From assembly GCA_021397835.1 (NCBI GenBank), contig JAJFZO010000256.1:4597009-4661008 (forward strand): a stretch of DNA of 64,000 nucleotides, given 5' to 3'. A model generated the notes under the pieces. That model saw only the letters and a program-made list of their open reading frames with translations, ran no database searches and was not told where the DNA came from. Each line of letters begins with the position of its first letter. Position 1 is the stretch's first letter. Origin of the DNA: Moringa oleifera (Eukaryota > Streptophyta > Magnoliopsida > Brassicales > Moringaceae). Positions 38,073 through 50,705 of this stretch are shown here, one piece after another. The translations under genes were made by a program, and so were the position numbers.

Positions 38073-39960
38073 AGCAATGAGTCAGATCTGCATCAGATTC
38101 TGCCGTTCTGCATTACTTGAAGCATAATAGCAGATAGAGATGGCGAAAGCAACAAGCTTTGCAGCTTCTTGGAGTTGATCAACCAGCCTTGGAGTTGTTG
38201 CTCAGTGATACTCATTGAGCAACTTCAGGATTAAGAAAGGAAATTCAGGATTTTATTTATTGATGATTAAAAAGAAGGCGAGTCAAGATTTGATTTTGCT
38301 CATGCTAGATAGGCGCTTAAGTGACCATAGTTCTTCTCCTTCATTATCAAACCTTATCCCAAGGCAATTCCTGGTTCTTTTTCTCTCACTTCAATGCTTG
38401 TTTGCTCTGGGATCTTTCAATCCAACTTGTGCTTCCAGAAAATAGTGTCACTTGAGCTAGGATGGAAGCACGCTTGAAGTTGATCTTCTAAGGTGCTTTT
38501 GGGTGGGAAACTTGCAACAAGTGAACGGAATGATAATGTTGGATGATGTGGGTCTTTGATGAACAAGTCAGTAGGTTATTTTGGCAGAGTAATGGTATGG
38601 AAAAAGGTGTCCTCCTTTCTCTCCAGGGTAGGGTATTCTACTATGAAGTCCAGAATTGTGTGCTCTTTGATGGCAGTTGTTGGTCTGAGCCGCATGGTGA
38701 ACTCTCCCAGCTCAATTGCCTACTTCAGCATTCTTCCCAAGATCTATGGCTTGTGCAAGTATCTTTACTGTAATGCTGCGTGCCTCAATATACAGAAGTA
38801 GATTTGGAGCCACCAAAAATCACCCTAGGAGATCTAACTTCCACGTGGGCTTCCATCCCAGCTTGAGTGGCACTATTTTTCCAAAGCATCACCAACAAAA
38901 GGCTCAAGCTGCTGACTCATCTAGAAAGAAGTTTTCTCCTGCTGTTTGCCATTCTGAAGGTAAATCTGGCACAGGCTGGTATTATTTTGAGCATCTTATC
39001 ATTAGTTTTCCTAGAGAGACCAGTCTCATACCATTTCTGTTTGCCTTTCATTTATGGAATCTCAGTCCAACTTCCTTTGGCAAGCTTCTGTTTGTTTTTC
39101 TTGTAAAACCACTGATATGTGTATACTGCTTGAGTTAACCTCATATGCCATTCAGCACATTTAGAAAGTTGAAGCTGCCCCTCAAGTGAACTGGACATGA
39201 CTCTATCCCCTCAGTAGGGTTGAAGCTGAGTTTACAAGTCAATCTTTAAGTCGATTTTCAGTCTCTTCCACCAATTGAATTAATTTGGATAACTTGATTG
39301 ATTCAAGACTTTTTCTAATACTTGTGTTTTGTTTCAGTCTGTAGATCTTGCTGCGGTTTCTCTGGGAAATTTCATTTGGACAATGAAGTAATATACAGAT
39401 TTAGAAGATTGATGAGACCCAGAAAGCTGGAGATAGGGTGGCCCTTTTAGACCTTTACATGGTGACCATCTGCCCAATGCATCACATCTGCTTGACTGAT
39501 TTACATTTGGAAAAGTCTTACGCATTTCCATCTGCTTTATGACTTGGGAATACTTCTCAAGAAACTAGTTTTCATGCCCTAATCTGGCATAGGGTTAACC
39601 TATATTTTTGTTTGGTGTAAAATTATATCAGTTTCTCTTCTTAAACTTTGTTTTTATGAAGTGAAACAAACCAGCCTTGCTTTTACTTGTTTTTTTTTTT
39701 TTTTTTAGTTTCAACTCATTTTGTGTGTTTGTTTTTAGGATAAATATTAAAAAAAAAAACATGATTTACCTCTATCAAAATTTTATAATTTTTTATTATT
39801 AATTTTACACAAAATATTAATTTTGTTTAAATTTATTTATTAATTTTTTTAAAAAATGATGTAAATCAAAGATCTTATATAATAAATTTTGACGATTAAA
39901 TAATAATCCAAATTTGTGGTGAATATAAGCACATAGTTAATCTCATGTATATTCCTTTAT
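38073..39960. other. 3' flank of APO4, no gene recognised
   Basis: The part to about 39,700 has moderate GC and could hold a long 3'UTR or a decayed gene. Frames of up to 140 codons at 38716-39138 match nothing I recognise and overlap each other. After 39,700 it becomes AT-rich and passes into the left edge of the RING-H2 array. Confidence 0.5.
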
Positions 39961-40121
39961 TTAACATTCAATGTATTGGTGCAGTTCTAAAATCAAATTA
40001 TGGATATTTTATATTCATGGCATTTTTTTATTTCTCATTCTATTCTTTTTTTTGATAGTTGCCGTTTGCTTCTTGCCCCTGTGTTTTGCATCGCAAATCA
40101 CGCTTCTTTCATCTTTTCTCC

Positions 40122-40892
40122 ATGAAAACGATAGTAGTGGAATGCGAACTCACGCAAATGACTTTGGCATAAAGATTAGGTTCCATTTATGTCTTTAGCA
40201 TTGTTGTCAAGGAGACTCATTGGACATTATTTCAACATCTTGACGAGCACGAGACTTTAATCCAATGGGGCACACTTTCAACTCGATCATTTACCTTTTG
40301 CCTTCTTTTTTTTTTTTTTGTTCTTTTCAATGCTGGGCGGCTTTACAACCACATACTGGATGAGTTCTCCCATATTAATCTTGACCTTGATTTTTGCACT
40401 TTTTTTTACCTCATGCATATATGATATTGTCCTCGAGTTGGTCCCTCCAAGGTCTCGCTCTAGGCAGCGTCGAGGCTTCCGTGTGAAAATTCATGTGAAG
40501 TTTGAAAGGAATCAGTTGTTTAATAAAATAAAACACGGGTCATGCTTTTGCGAATCAATATGATAGGTTCTCTTAACTGATAACGATCAACGATAACGTT
40601 AAGTCTGAAACTTGGAGCAATGTCATGGATGAGGTTCTTTTTGAATCACATGCATTAGACTCTAATGCGTCGGACCCTCGTCGCTGGAAAAATGAAAACA
40701 AAGAAAGCTTTTAAGACATCGACAATAGAAAAAAAAGATGAAGTAAGGGATTGTACTATTTATCTGGTGGAATTATCATATAGAGAGCTAGTCATTGAGA
40801 TACCATGTTCTCATACGTTTCATGAAGCTTGTCTCTTAGGTTAGTTAGTAATTAATAACTCATGCTTTCTTTGTTGTCGTGCACTTAATTAA
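40122..40892 (+). pseudogene. RING-H2 gene, array unit 1 (dead)
   Basis: It aligns along its length with the intact array genes. The frame from the equivalent ATG reaches a TAA after about 16 codons, and there are later breaks. In the RING the second cysteine is Tyr (DCTIYL). The conserved Trp codon after the last zinc ligand of the loop is TAG (LLG-stop-LVINNSC). The end (LCCRALN) is still recognisable. No TATA box like that of the intact copies is found upstream. Confidence 0.88.
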
Positions 40893-42508
40893 TGCATCGA
40901 TATCTAATAGTTAGGATTTTTTATTTTTCAGTTAGATTTATATTTGTTTTTGCATTTTTCATGAAATATATTAACTATTTTATTGTGTACAATATACTTG
41001 TATTTTTTAATGTATTTTTAAATATTTAATTCAAAGAGTTAATGAATAAGATTTAATTACCTCTTTATTATGTTTAATTAAATTTATTATTATAGATATT
41101 AATAATTATTAAATTTTATGTATAATGACAAATATTAACATCAATTTCATGTAAATCTTGGCGTAATCCATTTAAAAAATACTTGAAATGCTGTCACTTA
41201 TGTACATTAAATATATTAAATTAAATTAAAATTCATATAATATATAAATTATATATTTTTTATTATTATAAAAATATATTTATATTTCAATATTAAATAT
41301 GATATCTTAAATTAATTTTTTATATTATTATTAAATTAGTAATTAATAAAATTTATTTTTTTATTATTAAAAATTTTAAGTATTATTTTGTATAATAAGT
41401 TTTTTACAACAATTATTAAATTATATTTTAAATTTTACATTATAAATTACTATTTACTATTAGCCTAAAAACTGAATTATATCAAGAAAAAAAATTTATT
41501 ACTAAGGTTACAAATTAATGTAAAAAATTAATTTATAAATAAATATCATTGAATTCAAAATGTAAAATTAGGTAAATAGAAGTAATAAAAAATATATTAT
41601 TAAAATATAAAATTATAAAATAATTAACATTAACATTAATATTTTTTGAAAATCTATTTTCTATTTCATACTGAAAGTAGAAATTGTCACTAAAATACAT
41701 ATGAATGACATTTTAAATCTTATATTATTAAAATTATGTATGTTAATAATATATATTTTTTATTTCTAGATTATAAGTAATTTAAAATAATTAAAAAAAA
41801 TTTATAGTAATTAAAATATAAAAATATATAATATTTATAATGCAATGCGTTTTGAAATCATGCGATATTAATAATTATTAAAATAAAATTAAATATCAAT
41901 AAAAAAACGTGTTAATATGTTATATTTTCTTAAATAAAGTATGTATTAATGCATTTTGGGTTATGATGTAATGTTACTTATTAATTTTATTTTTTCAAAT
42001 AGTAATCTCCTTATATGTGATATAATTGGGGAACTCATTAATATGAACAAATAAATATATATTAAAATAACCATCACGTTGATTTTGTTTAAATTTAAAA
42101 TTTTAAATAAATTTAATATTATTTTATAATTTACATTTTAAATATAATAACTTTTAAACTAAAATTAACTTTAAAATGCTATTTTGCAATTTACAATTTA
42201 CAATTTTTTACATATGATTTCAATTAACAAGGAATGAATTACACTTTAAGTAAGTTTTTAAATTGAAAAGTTTGAAAAATTGATCTCTCATTTTCACTTG
42301 ATAAAAAGATAATTTGTTTAATTAATGAAAGATATATTGTTTATTTATTAAAAATTATGAATAATTAAAATTAAAATAATATTTATTTTATTTAAAAATG
42401 TTAAATTTTTTTAATAAAAAATATTTTTAAATAAAATATAAAATAGTTAATATTTATAAGATAGTTATCTACTTAGAAAATTGCCCCAAACAAAAATCAA
42501 AATTTTAA

Positions 42509-42560
42509 GTGAGGCTTAGTTGCCCTGAAGGTGGCCTTGTCTTGGTGGTATGATAAAACT
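42509..42560 (+). repeat. GC-richer spacer island, upstream of unit 2
   Basis: This is a diverged copy of a phrase found in each spacer. Shared cores are GGCTTAGTTG/A, AAGGTGGCCTTG and TATGATAAAAC. It stands out in DNA that is otherwise nearly all A/T. Confidence 0.85.
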
Positions 42561-43273
42561 TTAATAAAATTATATACAAAAAAAAGATATTTCTATAAAT
42601 TGAAATTAAATCATTATAAAAAAACCTAATCGATGTAATAAATTAGAAAAATAATCCCTCATTCAAGAATATATATTAAAATTTTAATATTGATAGAATT
42701 TTGATGTATATTATATATTGAAACGATATCAATTTAAAATTTAAAAAACATCAATTTTATCAATTCTATAAAAGTTAAAATAAAGATTAAAATTGAAATC
42801 TTTAAATAAAATTATCATTAAATTAAAACTTAAAAAATATTTATATAGATATAAAAAGATAAAATAACACTTTCTTGGTAAGTTTATCTTTAAAAAAAAA
42901 TAATTTTCATGAAACAATGAATAATTTTTTGAATAATGATTGGTACAAAAAAGTTCCTCAAGATATAATTAATCAAGTAATTTTCAAGAATATATCATAA
43001 AGCTTGATAAAATTTATAATGGATAAACTTTATATTTAATAATCTAAATAGTAATTTCATCTTTCTATTAATCTATTTGGATGGAAAGATCAGCATGGAA
43101 GCAAATCAAACCTTTTTAGGATTTGGAATTCCTATTGTATAAAGCTTGTATTTGCTACTAGATGTAAAAACCCACACCTTTCTATTTCTCATTCTAATCT
43201 CCTCTTTGATAATTGCCCTTTACTTCTTGCTTTTTTATTTTGCATCACAAGTCGCTTCCTCTATCCCTATTCC

Positions 43274-44039
43274 ATAGAGACAAGAAAAGTAAAATTCTAA
43301 CTCACGCAAATAGCCTTAGGATGAATACTAGGTCCCATCTATGTTTTTAGCATTGTTGTCGAGGAGACTTACCGGATGTTTCTCCAACATCTTGACGGCC
43401 ACGAGACTCTAATCTAATGGGACACACTTCCAACTTGACCTTCTACCTTTTGCCTTCCTTTTTCTGTTCTTTTAGAGGTTGGGTGGCCCTACGATCACGT
43501 GCTGAATGAGTTTTTCCACATCAATCTCAATCAAGATTTGTGCATTCTCTTTACCTCATGCAAATACGATATCATCCTCAAGTCGATCCCTCCAAAGTCT
43601 AGCTCTAAGGGTCGTCGGGGCTACCGCATGAAAGTCCATGTGAAGGTTGAAAGAAATCGATTGTTCGATGAAACATATCATGAGGCCATGCTTTTATAAA
43701 TCAAACAATGATAGGTTCTCCTTAGTGATAATGAACAACGATAACATTGAATCTAAAACTTAGAGAGACATCACGAATGAGGTTCTTTCTGAGTCATGTG
43801 CATTAGACTTTGATGTGTCGGACACTAATCGGTTGAAACATGAAAGCAGAGTAAGTTTTCAAGACATCGACAATAGAAAAGAAAATGAAATAACGGATTA
43901 TACTATTTTTCTCGTGGAATTATCATCTGGAGAGCTAATAATTGAAATACCATGTTTTCATTTGTTTCAAGAAGCATGTTTTTTAGGTTAGTTGGTGATT
44001 AACAACTCATGTCCTCTTTGCCGTCGCACACTTTGTTGA
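43274..44039 (+). pseudogene. RING-H2 gene, array unit 2 (dead)
   Basis: The ATG equivalent is ATA (CCATAGAGACAAG), and several stops or shifts break the frame; one piece at 43499-43699 remains open. In the RING, the first two cysteines are Tyr and Phe (DYTIFL) and the second His is Gln (HLFQEAC). The Trp codon is TAG as in unit 1. The end is LCRRTLC. The upstream TATA equivalent has decayed to CTATTTGGAT (43073). Confidence 0.9.
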
Positions 44040-45720
44040 TGCACCGATATATGGTAGCTAGGGTTTGACTTTTTCAATTAGATTTACATTTGTTTTTGCA
44101 TTTTGCATACAATTTATTCACCATTTTCTTATGTATAAATACTTGCATTTTTTTTGGATGTATTTTTAGATAATTAATTTAGAAAGTTAATGAATTAAGA
44201 TTTATTACCTTTTTACTATGTTTAATTAAATTTACTATTATTGATGTTAATAATTATGAAATTATATATATAATGATAAATATTGACATCAATTTCACGT
44301 AAATCATGACATAGTACATTTAAAACATACTTGAAATTGCTTTCACTTATGTATATTAAATATATTAACTTAGATTAAAATTTGTATAATATATAAATTA
44401 TATATTTTTTATTATAAAAATATGTTTTATATTTTAATATTAAATATGATATCTTAAATTAATTTTTATATTATTATTAAATTATTTATTCATAAAATTT
44501 ATTTATTTTATTATTAAAAATTTTAATTATTATTTTGTATAATAAGTTTTTTTTACAAAAAATTATCAAATTATATTTTAAATTGTACATTACAAATTAC
44601 TATTACTATTAGCCTAAAAACTGAATTCTATTAAGAAATAATTTATTACTAAGTAAAAATTTAAAAATATTTTTACTAAAGTTACAAATTAATGTAAAAA
44701 TTAATTTATAAATAAATTTCAATAAATTTAAAAGGTAAAATTATGTAAATAAAAATTATAAAATAATTAATATCAATATTAATATTTTTCAAAAATATAC
44801 TTTCTATTTTATAAGCGAAAGTAGAAATTGTCACTAAACTACATATGAAGACATTTTAAATCTTATATTATTAAAATTATGCATTTAAATAATATGTATT
44901 TTTTATTTTCTAGATTATATGCAATTTAAAATAATAAAAAAATTTAATATAATTAAAATATTAAAATATATAAAACTTACAATGCTATACATCTTGAAAT
45001 ATTATGATATTAATGTTATTAAAATAAAATTAAACATCAATAAAAGAACGTGTTAATATGTTATGCTTTCTTGAATAAAGTATGTATTAATCCATTCTGA
45101 ATTGTGATATAATGTTATTTTTTTATTTTATTTTTAAAAATAATAATTTTCTTATATGCGATACTAATTAATTAACTCACTAATGTGAACAAATGAATAT
45201 ACATTAAATAACCATCATGTTGAAGTCGTTTAATTTTAAAGATTTAAATAAATTTACTATTATTTTATAATAAATATTGTAAATATATATTTTTAAACTA
45301 ATCTAATTTTAAAATTTTAAATAAATTTAATATTATTTTGAAATATATATTTTAAATATAATAATTTTTTAAACTAATATTAACTTTGGAATGATTCTTT
45401 TACAATTTAAAATTTTACATAAGATTTCAATTAACAAGGGATGAACTACACTTTAAGTAAATTTTTAAATCGAAAAGTTTGAAAATTTGATCTCTCATTT
45501 GAATAAAATTTTCATGTGATAAAAACATAATTTTTTAATTTATGAAAGATATATGTTTTATTTATTAATAATTAAAAATAGTAAATTATTTATTTTATTT
45601 TAAAAATGTTAAATACTATTTGTAATAAAAAATGTTTCTAAATAAAATTATAAAAATAATTAATACTTATAAAATAATTATCTACTTAGAAAATTGTCGG
45701 AAACAAAAATAAAAATTTTA

Positions 45721-45773
45721 AGTGGGGCTTAGTTACCTGTAAGGTGGCCTTGTCTTGTCTGTATGATAAAACT
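45721..45773 (+). repeat. GC-richer spacer island, upstream of unit 3
   Basis: Cores GTGGGGCTTAGTTAC, AAGGTGGCCTTG and TATGATAAAAC are present, closer to the young copies than the island before unit 2. Confidence 0.88.
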
Positions 45774-46400
45774 TCAATAAAATTGTATCCAAAAAAATTA
45801 TATTTTTATAAATTGAAATTAAATCATTAGAAAAATAAACCTAATAGACGATATCTTAATCATAAATAAGTCACCAAAAAATAATTAATAAATATTTAAA
45901 ATAAATAAAAATAATAAAATAAAAAATAATTAACCATATAAATTAGAAAAACAATCCCTCATTCAAGAATATATATCAAAATTTTAATATTGATATAATT
46001 TTGATGTATAATACATTTTGAAACTATATCGTTTCAAAATTTAAAAAACATCAATTTCATCAATTTCATAAAAGTTAAAGTAAAGATTAAAATTCAAATT
46101 TTAAATAAAAATATCACTATAATTAAATTTTAAAAATTATTCATACAAATAAAGAAATATAAAATAACACTCTTTGAATAAGTTTATCTTAAAAAAAAAG
46201 AATTTTTATGAAATAATGAATAATTTTCTGAATAATGATTGGTACAACAAAGTCGTCCCTCCTTTTTTTAAATAGCTCCGACTTGTCAAGATGCAATTAA
46301 TCAAGTAATTTTCAAAAATATATCATACAGTTTGATAAAATTTATAATGGATAAACTTTATATTTAATAATATGAACAATAATTCTATTTTTTGGTTAAT

Positions 46401-46410
46401 CTATATGAAT
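46401..46410 (+). promoter_or_regulatory. Weakened TATA box of unit 3
   Basis: CTATATGAAT stands where units 4-8 have CTATATAAAC, 205 bp before the ATG. The A-to-G change should weaken it if the site is a TATA box. Confidence 0.45.
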
Positions 46411-46605
46411 GGAAAGATTAGAATGGAAGCAGATCAAATGCTTTCAGGATTTGGAATTCTGATCGTATAAATCTTGCATTTGTCACTAGAAATAAAGAAA
46501 TCCCACACCTCTCTATTTCTCATTTAGTTTCCTTTTTGATAATCACCCTTTGTTTCCTGCCTTTATGTTTTGCATCACAAATCGTGCTTCCTCTATCTTT
46601 TTTCC

Positions 46606-47370
46606 ATGGAAACAAGAAGAGTGGAATGCGAACTCACGCAAATGGCTTCAGGACCAAGGTTAGGTCCCATATGTGTCTTTAACATTGTCATTGAGGAGAC
46701 TCACCGAACATTGCTCCAACATCTTGATGGCCACGAGACTTTAATTCAACGAGACACACTTCCAACTCGACGCTCTACCTTTCGCCTTCCCCTTTCTATT
46801 CTTGTTGAGGCTGAGTGGCCTTACGACCACGTGCTACATGAGTTCTCCTGCATCAATCTTGACCCAGATTTATGCACTCTCTTCACCTCATGCATATATG
46901 ATACCATTCTCGAGTCGGTTCCTCCAAGGTCTTGCTTTAGGCACTGCCGGGGCTTCCACATGAAAGTCCATGTGAAGGTCGAAAGAAACCGATTATTTGA
47001 TGAAATAGAACATGGGGCCATGCTTTTGCGAATCAACCATGATAGGTTCTCCCGATTGATAACGAACAACGGTAACGTTGAGTCTGAAACTTGGAGCGAT
47101 GTCTTGGATGAGGCTTCTTCTGAGACATATGCGTCAAACTCCAATGCGTCAGAGACTGATCGATTGACAAATGAAAGCAGAGTAAGCTTCCAAGACATCG
47201 ACAGTATAAAAGAAGGTGAAGTAGGGGACTGTATTATTTGTATGGTGGAATTATCATCTGGAGAGCCAGTCGTTGAGATACCATGTTCTCATATGTTTCA
47301 TGAAGCCTGTCTTTTAGGTTGGTTGGTGATTAACAACTCATGTCCTCTTTGCCGTCGCACAGTTGGTTGA
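46606..47370 (+). CDS. RING-H2 finger protein, array unit 3 (intact, diverged)
   Basis: A single exon gives 254 residues from the first true ATG (TTCCATGGAAAC). The frame is open for 12 more codons upstream but without an ATG. RING-H2 proteins usually act as E3 ubiquitin ligases. The C-terminal RING is complete: C-x2-C (DCIICMVELS), then C-x-H-x2-H-x2-C (CSHMFHEAC) and CPLC, ending RRTVG. The N-terminal 200 residues resemble only the other array members; motifs include THRTLLQHLDGHE, LFTSCIYDTILESVPPRS and RNRLFDEIEHGAMLLRI. No signal peptide or membrane segment is seen. It differs from units 4-7 at many positions throughout, while those four are nearly identical to each other. Confidence 0.85.
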   Translation: METRRVECELTQMASGPRLGPICVFNIVIEETHRTLLQHLDGHETLIQRDTLPTRRSTFRLPLSILVEAEWPYDHVLHEFSCINLDPDLCTLFTSCIYDTILESVPPRSCFRHCRGFHMKVHVKVERNRLFDEIEHGAMLLRINHDRFSRLITNNGNVESETWSDVLDEASSETYASNSNASETDRLTNESRVSFQDIDSIKEGEVGDCIICMVELSSGEPVVEIPCSHMFHEACLLGWLVINNSCPLCRRTVG

Positions 47371-48560
47371 TGCACTGATATCTGATAGTTAGGGTTTTTT
47401 ATTTTTTCAGCTAGATTTCGTTTTTTTGTGCGTGTCTTTGCAATTTATTCACCATTTTATTATGTACAAATAATTGCATTTTTTTGCATGTATTTTTAGA
47501 TAATTAATTCAAAGAGTTGATGAATAAGATTTAATTAAATTTATCATTAATTTTAAGTATTATTTTGTATAATAAGTTTTTGACAACAAATTAATGAATT
47601 ATATTTTAAATTTTACATTATAAATTACTATTACTATTAGCCTAAAAACTGAATTATATAAAATAATTTATGACTAAGTAAAATTTAAAAGTACTTTTAT
47701 TAATGTTACAAATTAATGTAAAAATTAATTTATAAATAAATTTCAATAAATTTAAAATACACAATTATGTAAATCAAAACTATAAATATTGATATATTAT
47801 TAAAATATAAAATTATAAAATAATCAATATTATTATTATTACTTAAAAATATATACTTTCTATTTTATAACCAAAAATAGAAATTGTCATTAAAATACAT
47901 ACGAATGACATTTTAAATCATATCTTATTAAAATTGTCCATGCAAATAATATGTGTTTTTTATTTTTAGAAGTAATTCATGATAATTGAAATATTAAAAT
48001 ATACAATACTTATAATGCAATACGCCTTGAAATAATATGATATTAATATTATTAAAATATTAGTAACGTCAATAAAAGAACGTGTTAATATGCTATGCTT
48101 TCTTACATAAATTATGTATTAATGCATTCTAAGTTGTGACATAATGTTATTTGTTGAATTTATTTTTTAAAATAATAATCTCCTTATGTTAAAGCCGTCT
48201 GATTTTAAAAATTCAAATAAATTTAATATTATTTTGACATATGTATTTTAAAATTAAATTTTTTTAAAACTAATCTAATATAAAATTTTAGTAAATTTGA
48301 TATTAATTCATAATATATATTTTAAATATAAGAATTTTTTAGATTAATATTAACTTTGAAATGACTCTTTTACAATTTATAATTTTTTACATATGATTTC
48401 AATTAACCAGGGATGAACTACACTTTAAGTGAACTTTTAAATTCAAAAGTTTGAAAAATTGATCTCTCATTTGAATAGAATTTTCAAGTGATAAAAATGT
48501 AATTTTTTAATGTATGAAAGATATTTTTTATTTATTAAAAATTTAAAATAGTTTAAATAA

Positions 48561-48914
48561 GTAGATGTTAAAGAATTAATTAGATTTTAAATAATCAACT
48601 ATGTGTTAGTTAGATGTTCAGAAAAAATATAATTAGATGCCACTTAGTTAGTTATATATTAATTTATTAATTGGTTAGTAACTAACTAATTTGAGTTTAT
48701 AGTAAGGTATCAGTTATATAATTAATTAAATAATAAATTAAATGTTTCTTAGTTAATTAGAAAGGAGTTAGACGTCAATTAGATATTAAAAGAATGTTAA
48801 TTAGATAAATAATTAATTAAGTGGATGTTAAGTAATTAAGTAGATGTTAAATAATTAATTAGATTTTTACAAATTAGATTAATTAATTAATTAATTAGTA
48901 GCTAATTTATGAAG
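48561..48914. repeat. TTAGATGTTAA-rich block in the spacer after unit 3
   Basis: Many variants of TTAGATGTTAA and TTAATTAATTAG are packed into about 350 bp. The block recurs in each later spacer but not in the spacers after units 1 and 2, so it was gained between those stages. Confidence 0.85.
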
Positions 48915-49054
48915 AATCTCTTACTTATTTTTTTTTAAATGTTAAATATTATTTTTAAAATATAAATTGTATTTAAATAAAAGTATAAAATAATTAATAT
49001 TTATAAAACAGTTAACTACTTAGAAAATTGTCATAAACTAAAATGAAAATTGAA

Positions 49055-49106
49055 AGCGGGGCTTAGTTACAGTTAAGGTGGCCTTGCCCTGGTGCTATGA
49101 TAAAAC
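49055..49106 (+). repeat. GC-richer spacer island, upstream of unit 4
   Basis: AGCGGGGCTTAGTTACAG, AAGGTGGCCTTGCCCTGG and CTATGATAAAAC lie about 0.89 kb before the unit 4 ATG. This form is identical in the later spacers. Confidence 0.9.
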
Positions 49107-49734
49107 TTTGATAAAATTATATCCAAAGAAAATTATATTTCTATAAATTGAAATTAAATCATTATAAAAAGAAAAAAAAAACCTAGTCGATGATATGTTA
49201 ATCATAAACCAATCACTAAAAAATATATACATTTAAAAAATAGAAATAATAAAATAAAAATAATCAACCTAATATATTAAAAAAATAATCCCTCACTCAA
49301 AAATATATGTATTAAAATTTTAATATTGATTGAATTTTGATGTATATTATATATTGAAACAATATCAATTCAAAATTTAAATAACATCAATTTTATCAAT
49401 TTTATAAAAGTAAAAGTCAAGATTTAAATTCAAATGTTTAAATAAAGGTATCGTTAAATTAAAATTTACAAATTATTTATGCAAATTTAGAAAAATAAAA
49501 TAACACTCTCTCTATAAGTTAATCTAAAAGAGAAGAATTTTAATGAAATGACGTACAATTTTCTGAAAAATGACTGGTACAACAAAGTATCCCTCCTTTT
49601 TTTTTTTAAATAGCTTCAACTTGTAAAATTATTAATCAAGTAACATTCAAAAATATATGTTATAGTTTGAAAAAATTTATAGTGGATAAACTTTATGTTT
49701 AATAATTTGAATAGTAATTCTATTTTTTGTTAAT

Positions 49735-49744
49735 CTATATAAAC
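49735..49744 (+). promoter_or_regulatory. TATA box of unit 4
   Basis: CTATATAAAC is 206 bp upstream of the ATG, the same distance as in units 5-7. The leader would be about 170 bp long. Confidence 0.65.
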
Positions 49745-49940
49745 GAAAAGATCATAATGAAAGCAGATCAAATGCATTTAAGATTTGGATTTCCAATCGC
49801 ATAAAGCTTGCATTTGTCACTAGATGTAAACAAAACCCACACCTCTCTATTTCTCATTCCAATCTCTTTTGTAATAATCGTCATTTGCTTCCTGCCTCTG
49901 TGTTTTGCATCAGAAATCACACTTCCTTTATCTTTCCTCC

Positions 49941-50705
49941 ATGAAAACAAGAAGAGTGGAATGCGAACTTATGCAAATGGCCTCTGGACGAAGATTAAGT
50001 CCCATGTGCGTCTTCATCATTATCGTCAAGGAGACTCACCGGACGTTGTTCCAACATCTTGACGGCCACAAGACTATAATCCAATGGGACAAACTTCCAA
50101 CTCGACGCTCTATCTTTCGCCTTCCGCTTTCAGTTCTTCTCGAGGCTGGGCGACCCTATGACCACGTGTTGAATGAGTTCTTCTGCATCAATCTTGACCA
50201 AGATTTATGCACTCTCTTCACCTCATGCGTATATGATACTGTCCATGAGTCGGTCCCTCCAAGGTCTCGCTTCAGGCGTCGTCGGGGCTTCCGTATGAAA
50301 TTTCATGTGAAGGTCAAAAGGAGCCGATTGTTCGACGAAATAGAACATGGGGCCATGCTTTTGCGAATCGACCATGATAGGCTCTCCCAATTGATAACGA
50401 ACAGTGATAACGTTGAGTCTGAAACTTGGAATGACGTTATGGATGAAGTCCCTTCTGGGTCACATGCATCAAACTCCGATGCATTGGACATTGATCGATC
50501 GACGAATGGAAGTACAGCAAGCTTTCAGGACATCGACAGTAGAAAAGAAGATGAAGTAGGGGATTGTAGTATTTGTCTGGTGGAATTATCATCTGGAGGG
50601 CCAGTCGTTAAGATACCGTGTTCTCACATGTTTCACGAAGCTTGTCTTTTAGGTTGGTTGGTGATTAACAACTCATGTCCTCTTTGCCGCCGCGCAGTTG
50701 CTTGA
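49941..50705 (+). CDS. RING-H2 finger protein, array unit 4 (intact)
   Basis: A single exon of 254 residues begins MKTRRVEC, where the other intact copies have METRRVEC. A candidate start 36 bp upstream is a TTG, so it is not used here. The RING-H2 ligands are Cys209, Cys212, Cys227, His229, His232, Cys235, Cys246 and Cys249 (spacing C2C-14-C1H2H2C-10-C2C), ending CRRAVA. Residues 1-200 contain a basic centre (PPRSRFRRRRGFRMKFHVKV) and an acidic Ser-rich linker before the RING. Differences from its neighbours include KRSRLFDE and DRLSQL. It is probably a soluble E3 ligase; the target is unknown. Confidence 0.87.
   Translation: MKTRRVECELMQMASGRRLSPMCVFIIIVKETHRTLFQHLDGHKTIIQWDKLPTRRSIFRLPLSVLLEAGRPYDHVLNEFFCINLDQDLCTLFTSCVYDTVHESVPPRSRFRRRRGFRMKFHVKVKRSRLFDEIEHGAMLLRIDHDRLSQLITNSDNVESETWNDVMDEVPSGSHASNSDALDIDRSTNGSTASFQDIDSRKEDEVGDCSICLVELSSGGPVVKIPCSHMFHEACLLGWLVINNSCPLCRRAVA

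Noticed and set aside
38716..39138. 140-codon frame 3' of APO4
   Set aside because: Overlaps other open frames, has no recognised domain and no supporting splice or promoter signal; more likely UTR or intergenic.
46821..47198. Long minus-strand frame opposite RING unit 3 and similar ones of about 60 codons opposite units 4-7
   Set aside because: They are shadows of the plus-strand gene, have no family resemblance and lack their own promoter signal.
49905..49940. A 12-residue N-terminal extension of the RING proteins (from 49905 and its equivalents)
   Set aside because: The upstream start would be TTG. The first ATG is 36 bp further on in all intact units and, apart from unit 4, has a good ATGG context.
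49808..50062. An overlapping frame in RING units 4-7 with a hydrophobic segment (IPISFVIIVICFLPLCFAS) that looks like a signal peptide
   Set aside because: In these units it begins at TTG, not ATG, and overlaps the RING frame. Its persistence among units 4-7 follows from their recent identity. It ends within about 84 codons with no known domain.
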